A stretch of DNA of 64,000 nucleotides from Okapia johnstoni. Taxonomy: Eukaryota > Chordata > Mammalia > Artiodactyla > Giraffidae. The stretch covers positions 20,620,001-20,684,000 of the forward strand of contig CM044314.1 in the NCBI GenBank assembly GCA_024291935.2, read 5' to 3'. A program made the position numbers and the translations under genes. The notes below the pieces were generated by a model. It was given only the letters and a program-made list of their open reading frames with translations, was not told the DNA's origin and did no database searches. Every line of letters starts with the position of its first letter. Position 1 is the first letter of the stretch. Of the stretch, positions 12,816 to 24,199 are shown in pieces.

Positions 12816-13242
12816 AGCATTGGCTGGACTTGGACTGGGCTCCAGGCTGCCTTTGTCAGTGCCCACAACAGACTCACTGTCACAGATTCTGCCCACAGAG
12901 TTGTATGAGGAGCCTGTGAAGGTGGCTTGTCTTCCTGTCCAGTCAGAGGGACCTCTGAGGGCTTATGGATGTCACCAGATGGGGGTCCTCCCAGGGGCCC
13001 CTGGGTTTCTTCACTCACCCATGAGGGGGCAGGAAAGAGACTCTCCAGAGGGGATACTGCCCTTGTTGTTATCGCTTTCTCTCCCAGATAAGCCTGGAGG
13101 AGCTTTTCCAAGATCTTGGTTAACTGGGATTTTGAGTGGTCCCCAGAGTCACAGGTGACTTTCAAAGTGGACTCGAGCCTTTTTCAACTTTAAGCTAAGT
13201 ATGAACTTGAGTAACTTGAGAGGGACACCCCACCTGTACTCA

Positions 13243-13463
13243 CTTGTGTGTGCTAAGTTGCTTCAGTTGTGTCTGACTCTTTGCGACCCCACGGACTGTA
13301 GCCTGCCAGACTCCTCTGTCCATGGGGAGTCGCCAGGCAAGAATACTGGAGTGGGTTGCTATTTCCTCCTCCAGGGGATCTTTCCAGCCCAGGGATTGAA
13401 CTCATGTGTCTTATGTCTCCTGCTTTGGCAGGCGGTTCTTCACCACTAGAGCCACCTGGGAAG
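13243..13463 (-). mobile_element. Bov-tA SINE inside the SPATA31 pseudogene
   Basis: Full-length reverse SINE running from gtgctaagttgcttcagttg to agagccacctgggaag. It interrupts the pseudogene's large exon. Confidence 0.92.
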
Positions 13464-14817
13464 ATCACCTGAAACCTTATTTATTATATGTGCTTCCAGC
13501 TCTTGTTGAATATAAGGATTTGATGACGAGATTCATGGGCGGTGTTCATGGAGGTTTCCCCGTGAAACCTGAGAGGAGTCTGGATTTTCTGTTTCCTTAT
13601 GAACATTTGAGTCTCCAGGAAAGTCTAATATATAGATTTCAGCAAGCTTCCTACAGTGGGCATTCCACAGGGATCCGACCCTCTGGATCTGTTGTGCCTT
13701 CCTGCCCATAAGAACTCCTGAGACTTCTTCTGGATGCTTCCTGCCTGGACACAGCTCTCTTTCTGACTCAGGGTGCCAACTAGACAGGCCTGAGATGGCA
13801 CAGCTTGAACACAAGTCCTGAGATGGCTGGTCTCCAAGGGGAGTGTGGAGATGAGCTGTGTGGAATGGTACCCAGTGGGAGTGCCATGGAGTCACCCTAA
13901 GTGAGACTCAGCATGGAGTCTCATCAGGGCAGCATGGTGGGGAAAGAAAGAACAAGTGGCCAGGGTGAAAGGCTGTCCAGGGGAAAGAAAGTCTCTGGTG
14001 TTGGAGAGGCACTCAGGGATTAATGTGATTGAACAGAAACAGAGGTCCCTGAGCCTTGAGAACAGGTGGAGGCCCGAGTTAGAGGCTTCTTGGTCAGAGG
14101 AGCTGGGGACATGATGGGAGGAGCCCCTTCCCTGCATGGCTGGTGGGCTCTAGTAGGTGCTGCTTTACACTCTTGCAAGGGGGGACTTGACAAGAGTTGA
14201 TGAAAGCTGCCTTTCTGAAGGAACCTCCCCAGGTGGCTGCAGGAGACATGAGGAACAAGCTGCAACCAGGAGCCTCCAGTGCCAGGAGAGCTGGACAGGC
14301 CAGGCTGGCGTGGGCACATGCAGCCCACAGCCCTCCCCGGCCCCCATGAGGTGTTTACAATGCTCCTGCTGTCCTTACCCCAGGACTTTATCAATACCCC
14401 ACCCCCAGGGCTCTCCCTCTCAGCTCAGCCCCATGGGGCCTGTATAGGATCTGGGAAGAAGAACCCAGGAGAGAAGGGGAAGATTCTTTACCTTTGCAGA
14501 GGTGAAGTCAGGTCCCAGATCTCTTCCAGCTCTTCCTAGTAGTGTCTACAAGCTGGAAATCAGCAGACTGGGTCATGGTGGTGAAGGCAGGGGTCTAGGG
14601 GTCTTACAGGAGGTTAAGTGCAGTGTCCCTTTAAGGGGACACCATGGGGAGATTGGAGCCCAGGGACACATGATCCCTGACAGTGATGGTGAAGTTGATG
14701 AAAGGGTTTATCATTTACAAAGTGCTTCCATATCCATTACCCTTTGCTGTCCTCACAACCGTGATATGGAGGAAAGTGGGCAGGGGTCACATTGAAGATG
14801 AATCTTAGCAAAGTTAA

Positions 14818-15540
14818 ACACCTTGTTCCTTTTTATGCAGAGTAATATTCTGTTGTATATAAGTACCACATCTTCTTTACCCATTCATCTGTTCATGAAC
14901 ACAGTTGTTTCCATGACCTGGCTATAGTAAACAGTGCTGCAGTGAACAATAGGGTACTTGGGTCTTTTTGAATTATGCTTTTCTTAGGTTATATGTCCAA
15001 TAGTGGTATTCCTGAGTCACGTAGTAGTTCTATTTTTAGTTTTTTAAGGTACCTCCATGCTGTTCTCCCAAGTGGCTGTATCACTTTACGTTCCCACAAC
15101 AGTGCAAAAGGGTTCCCTTTTCCCCCACACCTTCTTCTTCACTTATTATTTGTAGACTTTTTGATGATGGCCAGTCTGGAAAAAATGTTACAGATAAACC
15201 TAGTTCCAGGGCAGGGATACAGATGCAGAAGTAGAGAATGAGTCGTGTGGATACAGGGGGTGGTGAAGGGGAGGGTGAGATGAATTGGGAGATTAGGTTT
15301 GACGTAAATACACTACCATGTGCAGAACAGATAGATAGTGGGAACCTGCAGAGAGCACAGAGAGCTCAGTTCAATGCTCTGTGGTGACCTAGGTGGGTGT
15401 GATGGGGATGGAGTGGGAGAGAAGTCCAAGAGGGAGGGTCTGTATGTACATATACAGCTGATTCACTTCACTGTACAGCAGAAACGAACACAACATTGTA
15501 AAGCAATCCTACTCCAATTGAAAAACAACAGCAACAATTT
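14818..15540 (+). mobile_element. LINE-1 3' end with inverted 5' part (twin-primed insertion)
   Basis: 14818-15180 is L1 text in antisense (accacatcttctttaccca, tagactttttgatgatggcc). It is followed directly by sense L1 3'-UTR text (tacagcagaaacgaacacaa, ttgtaaagcaatcctactcc) ending near 15,540. The head-to-head layout is typical of twin-primed L1 insertion. Confidence 0.75.
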
Positions 15541-15821
15541 GTCCGTAGTTGGACCTGGAGTCCCACTTCCCAATCTAGGCTCTATTGGTTCAATGCCGCC
15601 CACAGGCTCCTGCTCGGCCACACCCTTTTCCAGGCTCCTCGCGGCTTCATTCTCCACAGGGAATCTCAACAGTGTCATGTGTTCTGCTCTTCATCCCAGG
15701 AGTTTCCCTGAGGCTTCTGTTTCCTGAGTGACGGGTACTGCCGCTGGTCTCCTCGGAGTCCTGGGCCGGGAGAGGTGGGGGCTAATGCTTGGGGTACACA
15801 GGGTTGAATGGCAGAACTCAC

Positions 15822-15878
15822 CTTTCAAAGCTCCTTTCTTTTCCTGGCCCTGCTTCTTCCCCTCGGCTTCATTTGATG
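15822..15878 (-). pseudogene. SPATA31-like second exon remnant
   Basis: This 57-base segment has good acceptor and donor sites on the minus strand and a lysine/glutamate-rich translation ending KKGALK. That resembles the KGGTFKG end of the second SPATA31D exon. The following exon, expected near 15.7 kb, has stops in all readings I tried. Confidence 0.5.
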
Positions 15879-16540
15879 CTGAGAGACAGAAAAAAATGAG
15901 GACCTGGGACCAATTCTCACTCTCCCCTCTTGAGACAAGCATCACTCAGAGGCCATACATAATATGACTTCCTACATTTTACTAACAGCTCTGTGGGTTT
16001 TCCTTCCTTTCATTCACTTTTAAAGAAGATAAAAGTGTCTTCTGTTTTCCTTCTTTGAAGAATATAAAGGATTTTCAGTGTGAGATTCACCCTGAATTTC
16101 TTTTGTCACTGTTCCTCTGCTCAAGTCACACACACATTCTCAGACCTGTGGGTGAATCTGAGCTCCATCAGGTAGGTCTCTGCTTCCTGAGACCAGGCCC
16201 TCCTCCAGTCCCTGCTCTGAGGCTCTGGGGGGCCTCAGCAGTGCCCTCAGATTAGTCCTTGTCTGAGATACCTGGTCAGCTCTGGTGAACCGATGCTCAA
16301 GGGCCTCTCCTCTGGCTGAGAGTGAACTCAGTATCCAGTCTTCAGACCCTGGTCACTATGTTGGGGACTAGTCCTGGAGCCCTCTGACACAGCTGGCCAA
16401 CAGGTCTGAGAACTTTGGATAGAAATCTTAGTGTTCACTGTATCCCCTGCCCAGCCTGGTTTGTCCCTAGAGGGATGATGATCTGTTCTTCCTTGAGAAT
16501 ACTTATCCTGTTCTTTTCCATCCCAGGAGTATCTCTAGTT
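15879..16540. other. Unassigned sequence
   Basis: This would hold the first SPATA31-like exon if it survived, but I see no match. No repeat was recognised. Confidence 0.4.
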
Positions 16541-16795
16541 GATTCAGAAAATGGAAATACATATGTAAAATAGATAGCCAATGGGAATTTGCTATATGGC
16601 TCAGGAAACTCAAACAGGGGCTCTGTATCAACCTGGGTGGGGGGATAGGGGAGGGAGATGGGAGGGAGGTTCAAAAGGGAGGGGATATATGTATACCTAT
16701 GGCTGATTCATGTTGAGGTTTGACAGAAAACAGCAAAATTCTGTAAAGCAATTATCCTTCGATAAAAAATAAATAAATTTTTAAAAAAATAAAAT
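16540..16795 (+). mobile_element. LINE-1 3' end
   Basis: Ruminant L1 3'-UTR wording (gggaatttgctatatggctc, ctgtaaagcaattatccttc) followed by an A-rich tail near 16,765-16,795. Confidence 0.85.
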
Positions 16796-17640
16796 GGAAA
16801 TAATAATAGAAAAGAAGAGGGAATCAGGTGCTTGTGAGTCTGGGCCAAGGGTTCCTTCCCCTCCTGATCAATCATTATCACCTCCAAAGTAGAAATGGAG
16901 TTCAGCCAAGTATCAAAAGTGCTTTTCAGAGAACAGAGAGGATTCGCCAACATCTGAATCACACTGCTGCCCTCAGGCAATTGAGCACAGGGTGTGCACT
17001 GGGGACTGAAGTCCTAGACCCCCATCATAGAGCTGTGGTCTGGTCACACGGGCTCCTGAGGGTGGGGAGGGAGTACTAGAGGAGGGGGCTGGACCATGGC
17101 CCCTCCCTAACCATCCAGACCCACAGCTCCATTCATCTCCCTTCTCTGAGCCTTCCCATCCCACCTTTTCATCCTGTTAGAGAGACATAAGTCAAGTTTC
17201 AATTAATTCCACTTGGAACTCAGACAATACTTGATTCCTCTGAGATCTCCACTTGAGCCCCGTCAGTTGCTCTGAAAAATCTGGAGTTGTCCCTGAAGTT
17301 TTGGTTAATCCCAGGAATTTTTATTCCTAGGATGCCCTTGACTGTAATTCCAAGTTTCCCACATAGTATGTTTATGCCTTGCATCAACCCAGGCACAGAA
17401 CTTAAATTTCTCTCATACTTAGCCATGTGAATTTTGAAAACATTAAAGAAAAATTTTAAACTTTAAGTTAATGTTAACTGTATTCAGCTACAGGAATTGA
17501 AACAATTATTTGAAATTTACGAAGTTATGAAGTATAAAACAAGTTGAAATAGTTAAACCTCACAAATAAATATAAGTAACACTGATATATTTATATATAT
17601 AAAAGTTTTAACAGAGTAAATCTTAAGAGTTCTCATCACA
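16796..17640. other. Unassigned A/T-rich sequence
   Basis: No gene recognised. The later part, 17.4-17.6 kb, is strongly A/T-rich. Confidence 0.4.
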
Positions 17641-17660
17641 CAAAAAGTTTTTTCTGTTTC

Positions 17661-17880
17661 TCTAGTTCTTATATGTAACACATGAGGTGAGAATGTTCAC
17701 TAAACTTTTATTGTAATCATTTCATGATGTATGTAAGTCAAATCACCTTAAACTTATACAGTGCTGTATGTCTAGTTCTTATATGTAACACATGAGGTGA
17801 GAATGTTCACTAAACTTTTATTGTAATCATTTCATGGTGTATGTAACTCAAATCACCTTAAACTTATACAGTGCTGTATG
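17661..17880 (+). repeat. 110-base exact-period tandem duplication of an L1 3' end
   Basis: Copies 17661-17770 and 17771-17880 differ at only about two bases. The text (aaacttatacagtgctgtatg, then tatcccaataaaactgg to 17,915) is a common old L1 3' end. Confidence 0.9.
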
Positions 17881-18267
17881 TCCATTATATCCCAATAAAA
17901 CTGGAAGAAAAAAAAGTAGAAACATAAGTAAATATACTAAAAAAAAAAAGAGAAAAAAACAGGCATTATGTCTGGAAACATTAGAATAAAAATTAAAACA
18001 AGTGAAATATTTGGGCAGAGATATCTACGGTAAATTATCTTAAATGTCTAGTATTCAATAGTAAGTTATAAGACATAAAAAGAAACATGAAAATGTGTTC
18101 ATACTAGGGTGGAAATAAATCAGTAAAAATTGTCTTTAAGTATTCTCAGATATTATATTTTTCAAATTTAGAATTCAAAGCACTTATTTAAGTATGATTA
18201 AAGAACCAAAATTGGTCTCCTCCAGCTTATCCCTCTAATTGACTCCAATCATGTTATGTCTCTGGAC

Positions 18268-18880
18268 AAAGCTTGTGCACAGGTCTAAGTCCTAGCTTCA
18301 GTGGCTGCTGCTGAGGGTCCTTGGATTACCTGGCTCAGACAGCCACCAGGGTTTGCATTTACTGGTCCCATAGGACAGTAGCAAACCAAGAAGTAGTTTT
18401 CACTGGCTGTCCCCCTGGGACTCAAGAGCAGAGGGAGCAAACAGAAATACACATCTTTTAGTGTTTTCCTGGAAAGGGTCTATTTGCATACTTTAAAATT
18501 CACTGCAAGTATCAAGTTTCTAATTTAGCATCTTTCTATGGGCTGAATGAGAGCCTCCCCAGAAATCCAAGAGCCTGTGTCCTACCCTTTGCCCTCTTCC
18601 TCAAGCCTACTTGAAGCTGCTAGTATCTCCTACAAGAAGCTTGTACACATATCCCCCAGCTTTTGCGGCTACTGCCCAAGTCACAGGCCACTGGATTTTT
18701 TGACAGTCACTGGGGTTTGCTTTCATGAGTCCCACAGAACCGGAGCAAACGAAGAAGTAGTTCTGAATGGGCACAGGACAGCCCCTCCTTCTTCCTCACA
18801 ACTATACAAGCACAGAAGTAACAGGCAAAAATGTCAGTCTTCCAGTTTATCACTGGAAGGGGCTTAACTACATACTTTGC
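18268..18880 (+). repeat. Diverged pair of an unclassified old repeat, about 368 bases apart
   Basis: Copies begin near 18,268 (aaagcttgtgcacag) and 18,636 (gaagcttgtacacat). They share, in order, cactggggtttgc-like, caaac-aagaagtagtt and cctggaaaggg/cactggaaggggc words. Possibly an old LTR or DNA transposon pair. Confidence 0.6.
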
Positions 18881-19214
18881 CAGCTTCCAATCAGCCTGCC
18901 TCCAGGTCCTGACGTGATCCTCCCCTTTGGGACACTGATGGGCCTTTGAACATCCTCAATGACTGAAAAGTACCATGGACAAAGAGTGTGGCTTAAACAG
19001 TCAAAGATTTGAGAGGCAATCAAGAACCCAGGGTGAGCTGACTGATAAGTTTCATCTTCTATGTGAAACCACTCTGTCAAGACTGGGAAAGGTGGCTGTC
19101 TTTTCTAATGTTTAAAACCAACAGACAGTGAAGGAAATCAAAGAAACAAAGGACTGTGTTCCAAACAAAAGGGTAAGGTAAGAGGGTTCAAGCTAACGGA
19201 GTAGAAGGATATGT

Positions 19215-20605
19215 GTTCATCTCCCCTTGGGAGAGCCTTCCAGCATGGATCAAGAGTAACAAGTGTCCCAGGCTGTCCCTTCCACTATCTGAGGCACTGT
19301 TTCCTTCAGAAATACACCTCTTCTAGTCAATCAGAAGAGGTGCTTGTCATAGCTTGTCATAGCTTTCCTGGTAGGAAAACTCTTCTCCAAGAAAAAAAAA
19401 ATTGCATATCATGCAGAGAAAAACTTTTTCTTTCATGTTAACGCATCTTCTGTGTCCTAATGACTTCTTCCTACCACAAATTTTATTGTTTCCTGAAATA
19501 AAATGTTTTTTCTCATGAGAATTGGTGGTCTGTACCCTGCCGGGAGGAAGGGAAGGGATCAGGGTCCACTCTCCCCAGGTGCCTGCTTTGTCTTCCAGAT
19601 GGGACGGGGCCATGGAGGGAGGGTGACCCCAGCATGGATACTCACCCTCACCCCATTTCCTCACTGCACCTTCCGTTTCCATGATTGCAGCATTACAGAA
19701 ACAAGTAACAGCATTCAGTACGTGTCAAGGTGAACTAAACCTAAAGACCTCCCACTTTTTTAGGATCCAACTCGGTCCTCTCCACCTCTCTGTCTACCTT
19801 GAACTTGTGGGGCTATGGAGCAAGGGGTTTGCAGAGGCTGAAATTCCCCTCAGGCCCCAGAATGTGTCAGAGACAAGTTCATGTGTCAGAATAAGGAGAG
19901 GAGTTTAGGGGCAGTGCTGGCCCCAAGTCCAGAGGTGGGAGAAACCTTGTCCCCACATCTTGGTGGGATTAGATGACACTGTCCTGGAAGCCCCTTCTCT
20001 CCCTGATAGAGCTGAATTGAGATGAGCCAGGAGCATCACCCTCCCTCTGCCTTTCTTGTGCTCTGGAGCAGAGGCGAGGATGGGGACCACATTCCCAGCT
20101 CTGAGGGTGTGCAGTGTGGAGCATGGAGGCCCCTGAGGGCCGGTCCACCCCTGCCCCAGAGGAGAGGACAGCCCTCCTCACAGCACCCACCTCCCCTGGG
20201 GAAGGAGCAGGGGTGACGCTGTGTGTGCAGTCACCTCACTGCCTGAGGGTGGGACGCTGTGCCCCTAGGGTGGGATGCAGGGGAAGGAGGCAGGTGGCAG
20301 CGGTGTCCATAGATGGTGCAGTGACCAAGGAGCCCCTGGCGTCCCACCACAAGTACAGGCCCTGAGGAAAGAAGTTAGGGGCCTGGTGGCTCCTGGTGGC
20401 CCCACCCCAGAGTCTCCCCTCTACTGCAGCTCCCAGAGCCCAGACTGTGTGAGGCCACCTGGAGCTCCTCCACAGAGGGCCAGGCTCCCAGAGGCAGTGG
20501 AGCCTCTGAGAAGGGAAGCTTCACTTCTCCACAATGTAAATAATCAGCTTTCACAGGACTGGGAGCTCGGGACAGACTCGTGGTCCGTGACCAGAGTTTT
20601 TCTAG
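19215..20605 (-). repeat. Right arm of a long inverted repeat
   Basis: This is the inverted partner of 10400-11795, about 7.4 kb away. The inner boundary falls near ggagagccttccagcatgg; the outer boundary lies just before the 26-base minisatellite at 20,623. It may be a segmental duplication or a second copy of an unclassified long dispersed repeat. Confidence 0.85.
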
Positions 20606-20622
20606 GGGGCTAGTCTTCATAA

Positions 20623-20762
20623 GAATTCATACTTACTCATAGAACCATGAATTCAGCTAATTCATCAAACCATGAATTCATACCGATTCACAGAAGCATG
20701 GATTCATCTGAGTCACAGAATCATAAATTCAAACTGAGTGACAGAACCATAATTTCATACTG
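20623..20762 (+). repeat. 26-base minisatellite
   Basis: Five to six tandem units of 25-26 bases follow the pattern gaattcat...actcacagaaccat. They start directly after the end of the right inverted arm. Confidence 0.85.
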
Positions 20763-21312
20763 CCATCTCTAATTCTTAATGTAGCACCACTGAGTACATT
20801 ATAGCCTTCTTCATTTTTAGTTTCTTTCTCCTACAGAGAAATATGTTATGTTTATCCATAACATATTCACTTCTTACTTACTCCCAGAATACACATATGT
20901 TGGCACCACCCCCAATCCTTTTAAATTATTTTTGAACACATGAAGTTAACATATTTCTAAATGTAAGAACAATTAAACTTACATTCAAAGTGCCTCTCTT
21001 CCTATTCCTCTATTACCATTTCCCCATCCTTTCTGCTTACCCCTTCCCATCTCTGTCACCTCATTCGCTTTTAGTTTATATTTTCTGTGGGTTTTTTTGG
21101 TGGCACATAGGTATATTTTGCTGTTTACTGTCCTTATATTAAAAGTAGACAGTTTGTGAGGAAGTTATTGTCTTTAATACCTAAACAAGTAACAAAAATC
21201 TCAATTATTTAGCAACTTCAAGTGGGTATATAAAGAAATGGCAAATAGCTTCAGAAACTAAACTGAATTGTTGAGTTTTCCTCTTTTTCTTTGTCCACAA
21301 ACATTCTGGTCC
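20763..21312. other. Unassigned A/T-rich sequence
   Basis: No gene or identifiable repeat was seen. Confidence 0.4.
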
Positions 21313-21538
21313 TGGTGGCGTGCGTGCTAAGTTGCTTCAGTTGTGTCGGACTCTTCGCGACCCTATGGACTGTAGCCCTCCAGGCTCCTCTCTGTCCATG
21401 GGATTCTCCAGGCAAGAATATTAGAGTAGGTTGCCATGCCCTCCTCTAGGGACTCGCCCTGACACAGGGATCGAACCCGTCTTCTGCAGCTCCTGCATTG
21501 CAGAAGGGTTCTTTACTACTGAGCTATTGGGGAAGCCC
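21313..21538 (-). mobile_element. Bov-tA SINE
   Basis: Reverse SINE from gtgctaagttgcttcagttg to gagctattggggaagccc. Confidence 0.92.
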
Positions 21539-21554
21539 TAAAGTCCTAACGAGA

Positions 21555-21706
21555 AAACACCTAATGAGATGGTTGGATGGCATCACCGACTCAGTGGACA
21601 TGAGTTTGGGTAAACTCCGGGAGTGGTGATGGACAGGGAAGCCTGGTGTGCTGCAGTTCATGGGATCGCAAAGAGTTGGACACGACTGAGCCACTGAACT
21701 GAACTG
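21555..21706 (+). mobile_element. BovB LINE 3' end fragment
   Basis: BovB 3' wording gagatggttggatggcatca, then ggacatgagtttgggtaaac and the end gactgagccactgaactgaa. Confidence 0.85.
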
Positions 21707-22009
21707 AAAGGCACTTATCATTCAACCTAAGTGTAAGCGCAAAATGACAGCAGCCATCCTGTTGCCATTCTGGTCTATTGAAGTATTCATTTGCATTTCT
21801 AAACTAAGAATATATGCCAGCTTAGAAACTTCTGATCAATAAATATAAGGGTTTGAGCTAAGTGGATCTCTGATGCCATTCAGCTCCAAGATTCTGTGAG
21901 CCTCTGTTCCCATGGTGCCATGGTTCTAATATTCCAAACCAGAGGAGAATCATTTTGCTGACACATTAACAGGCAGTCCTACTCTCTTGTTTTGGACTTC
22001 TACTGAAGT

Positions 22010-22258
22010 TTGAACATGGGTGGAATGAACTACACAGTGAAGAAGGGCACAATAAAAGCAGGAGATCCTGTATACCTGCGGAAGGCCCTTGTGTACAACC
22101 TTGGAGAGGAGAAGAGAACCAGGACCCACATTCAAAAACTCCAACAGGCTTTAAATATGCAGTTCAGGGAGATCGATAAAGAGAAAGCAGCTTTGAAGAA
22201 GTTTTTGGTTAAGCTTCAGAAGACAACTGGGTATTTTCCTCAAACGCCCTTCTGGTGA
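22010..22258 (+). CDS. Unidentified small coiled-coil-like ORF (possible retrocopy or gene piece)
   Basis: I do not recognise this 82-codon frame. It lies outside known repeats and has ordinary protein-like composition: a basic N-terminal part, then a heptad-like helix around residues 40-72 rich in K, E, Q and L (KLQQALNMQF, EIDKEKAALKKFL). A second in-frame ATG lies three codons in. The frame has no introns. About 145 bases downstream an AATAAA is present (near 22,403), and an A-run (22,373-22,381) lies before it. This may be a processed retrocopy, a single exon of a larger gene, or chance; I see no splice sites that settle it. Confidence 0.35.
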   Translation: MNMGGMNYTVKKGTIKAGDPVYLRKALVYNLGEEKRTRTHIQKLQQALNMQFREIDKEKAALKKFLVKLQKTTGYFPQTPFW

Positions 22259-22659
22259 CCAATGCCACTGTAGGTGAGGAGTTCTGTGAAAGGTCCAATA
22301 CAAAACATATCTGTGTCTCCTTCTGTTATCTCTGTGACCCAAGAAAGCATTGTAAAAAACCACTGGGACAAGTTAAAAAAAAACAAAGAGTATACAATTG
22401 AACAATAAAATGAAATGTCAAGAAGAAAATCAACAAATATCTCCTACAAAAGAGAGATTAAAGCATTGTTTTTTCCAGATGATTCCAAATATTTACAACT
22501 TGAAGTGGTAATATGCAGTGCATATATTATTTCCATTCAGACTTTTCCTTGAGACCAGAATAAAGCTTAGCCATTGTAGAGATCTTTCTGATATTGATGG
22601 TAGCATGCGTATATTTGTCTTAATTCTGTTTTTTTCTCATTGATGTCATTTTCAACTGC

Positions 22660-22765
22660 ATGCTTCCAATGCAGGGGATGCAGGTTTGATCCTTGGTCAG
22701 GGAACTAAGACCCCACATACCATGTGGCAGGGTCAGAAAATAAAAATTAAAAAAATATGAACAAT
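22660..22765 (+). mobile_element. CHR-2 type SINE fragment
   Basis: tgcttccaatgcaggggatg, gatccttggtcagggaact and an A-rich end. Confidence 0.8.
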
Positions 22766-22839
22766 AAAATAATTTTTAAAAAAGTTAGTTTGAAAATAAT
22801 AATAGTAGGAAAAACTTAGAATCTTGATTCTTTAGTTTT

Positions 22840-23292
22840 TTGTTTGTTGTTGTTCAGTCAGTCAGTCATGTTCGGCTCTTTGTGACCCCGGGGACTGCAG
22901 CACACCAGGTTTTCTGTCCTTCACCATTTCCTAGAGCTTGCTCAAACTTATGTCCATTCAGTTGGTGATGCCATCCAACCATCTCATCCTCTGTCACCCC
23001 CTTATCCTCCTGCCTTCAATCTTTCCCAACATCAGGGTCTGCTGTTTGCATCAGGTGGCCAAAGTATTGGAGCTTCAGCTTCAGCATCAGTCCTTCCAAT
23101 GAATATTCAGGACCGATTTCCTTTAGGATTGACTGGTTTGATCTCCTTGCAGTCCAAGGGACTCTCAAGAGTCTTCTCCAACACGATAGTTCGAAAGCAT
23201 CAATTCTTCAGCACTAAGCCTTCTTTATGGTCCAACTCTCACATCCATACACGACTACTGGAAAAACCATAACTTTGATTTTATGGATCTTT
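22840..23292 (-). mobile_element. BovB LINE 3' fragment, antisense
   Basis: ccatccaaccatctcatcct, agtattggagcttcagcttc and gtccaagggactctcaagag are antisense BovB text. Confidence 0.92.
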
Positions 23293-23334
23293 GTTGGCAA
23301 AATAATTTGATTAAGGGGAATTGATCAAATCTAG

Positions 23335-23440
23335 GTTTGGCCATGCATTACCTGTGTGATCCTGGATTTAGAAACTCTTTTCTTTTACCCAAGATAGAGA
23401 TAATAACACTTATATCAAAACACTGCTTTAACAAGACAAT
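23335..23440 (+). mobile_element. Possible MIR SINE
   Basis: Acctgtgtgatcctgga followed by agagataataacac fits the MIR core order, diverged. Confidence 0.5.
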
Positions 23441-24199
23441 ATATATACAGGGCATATTGCAGACAGCCCCAAATGGTAGTAGTTGGTATTGTAGTTAATT
23501 TTGTTTTAAATATTATTTTATGACTATATAATAATTAAATTTGTTTAAATTATTACTCAAATTCTCTTCTTAGCTCTTCTACTAACATCCTAGGATTTCC
23601 AAACAAGTCTATTTCCATTCCGAGGCCTTGGTTTTTGCAAGGCTATAATGTGAAAACTGGACTACATCATCTCTAAGGTCCCTTTCAACTTTAAATTCTT
23701 TGAAACTAAAACTCCATAGTTCTACCTTGAAATGTGCTTGTGGGACAGAAAAAGGATTCAGCAATCAGAAAACATATCAAGGTGACTTCATGGGCTTGGA
23801 TATATTTTCCTATTTAACCATGACTTATCTACCAATCGTGTGTTTAAAGATACATGCTATTCAAATATGATATATTCTCATGATATATTTGCAGGGTGAT
23901 GGCAGAGCAAATGCACCTCACTTCTTGAAAGCCCTTGGGATTAAGTTGCATGTCTTTATTACTTCTTTAGCCTCTACAGTGAAACAGACGTAGATTCTGC
24001 CAGATATTACTGTTTAATACTGTGCAAGTTAGCTATTTGTATACCTTCATGTCTAAAGTTGCTTATATTTTTAAATTGTACATATGTCCATGGGGCCTTA
24101 AAGAGTCGGACACGCCTGAAAGCACACACCTTTCCTCCATTTTACTGCCTTTGTATTTCATCAAGATTGGTGATATTTTCACAGAAATACAGTGATATT
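23441..24199. other. Unassigned sequence
   Basis: No gene seen. A scrap near 24,085-24,130 (agagtcggacacgcctgaaa) resembles the tail of a Bov-tA SINE. Confidence 0.4.

Larger units (their letters stand above)
11850..15878 (-). pseudogene. SPATA31-family pseudogene
   Basis: The minus strand carries decayed SPATA31-like text. A 57-base exon-like piece (15822-15878, flanked by ctctcag and gtgagt) reads SNEAEGKKQGQEKKGALK, like the basic second exon of SPATA31D. The large last exon follows: PLTGQEDKPPS near 12.9-13.0 kb, AVLLQDGATD near 12.41 kb, QKLHDL, then AEAHALGTAVGRIVREKM and HAS near 12.02-12.10 kb. The last matches human [20 protein letters not shown]. Stops interrupt the frame near 12,548 and at 12,210-12,212. 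Frameshifts, a Bov-tA at 13.24-13.46 kb, an L1 at 14.8-15.5 kb and a 64-base duplication also break it. Family members are testis proteins. The N-terminal half of the large exon (13.5-14.4 kb) is only weakly similar and exon 1 was not found. Confidence 0.72.

Noticed and set aside
16055..17164. First SPATA31-like exon upstream of 15,878
   Set aside because: No hydrophobic leader exon with splice donor could be recognised.
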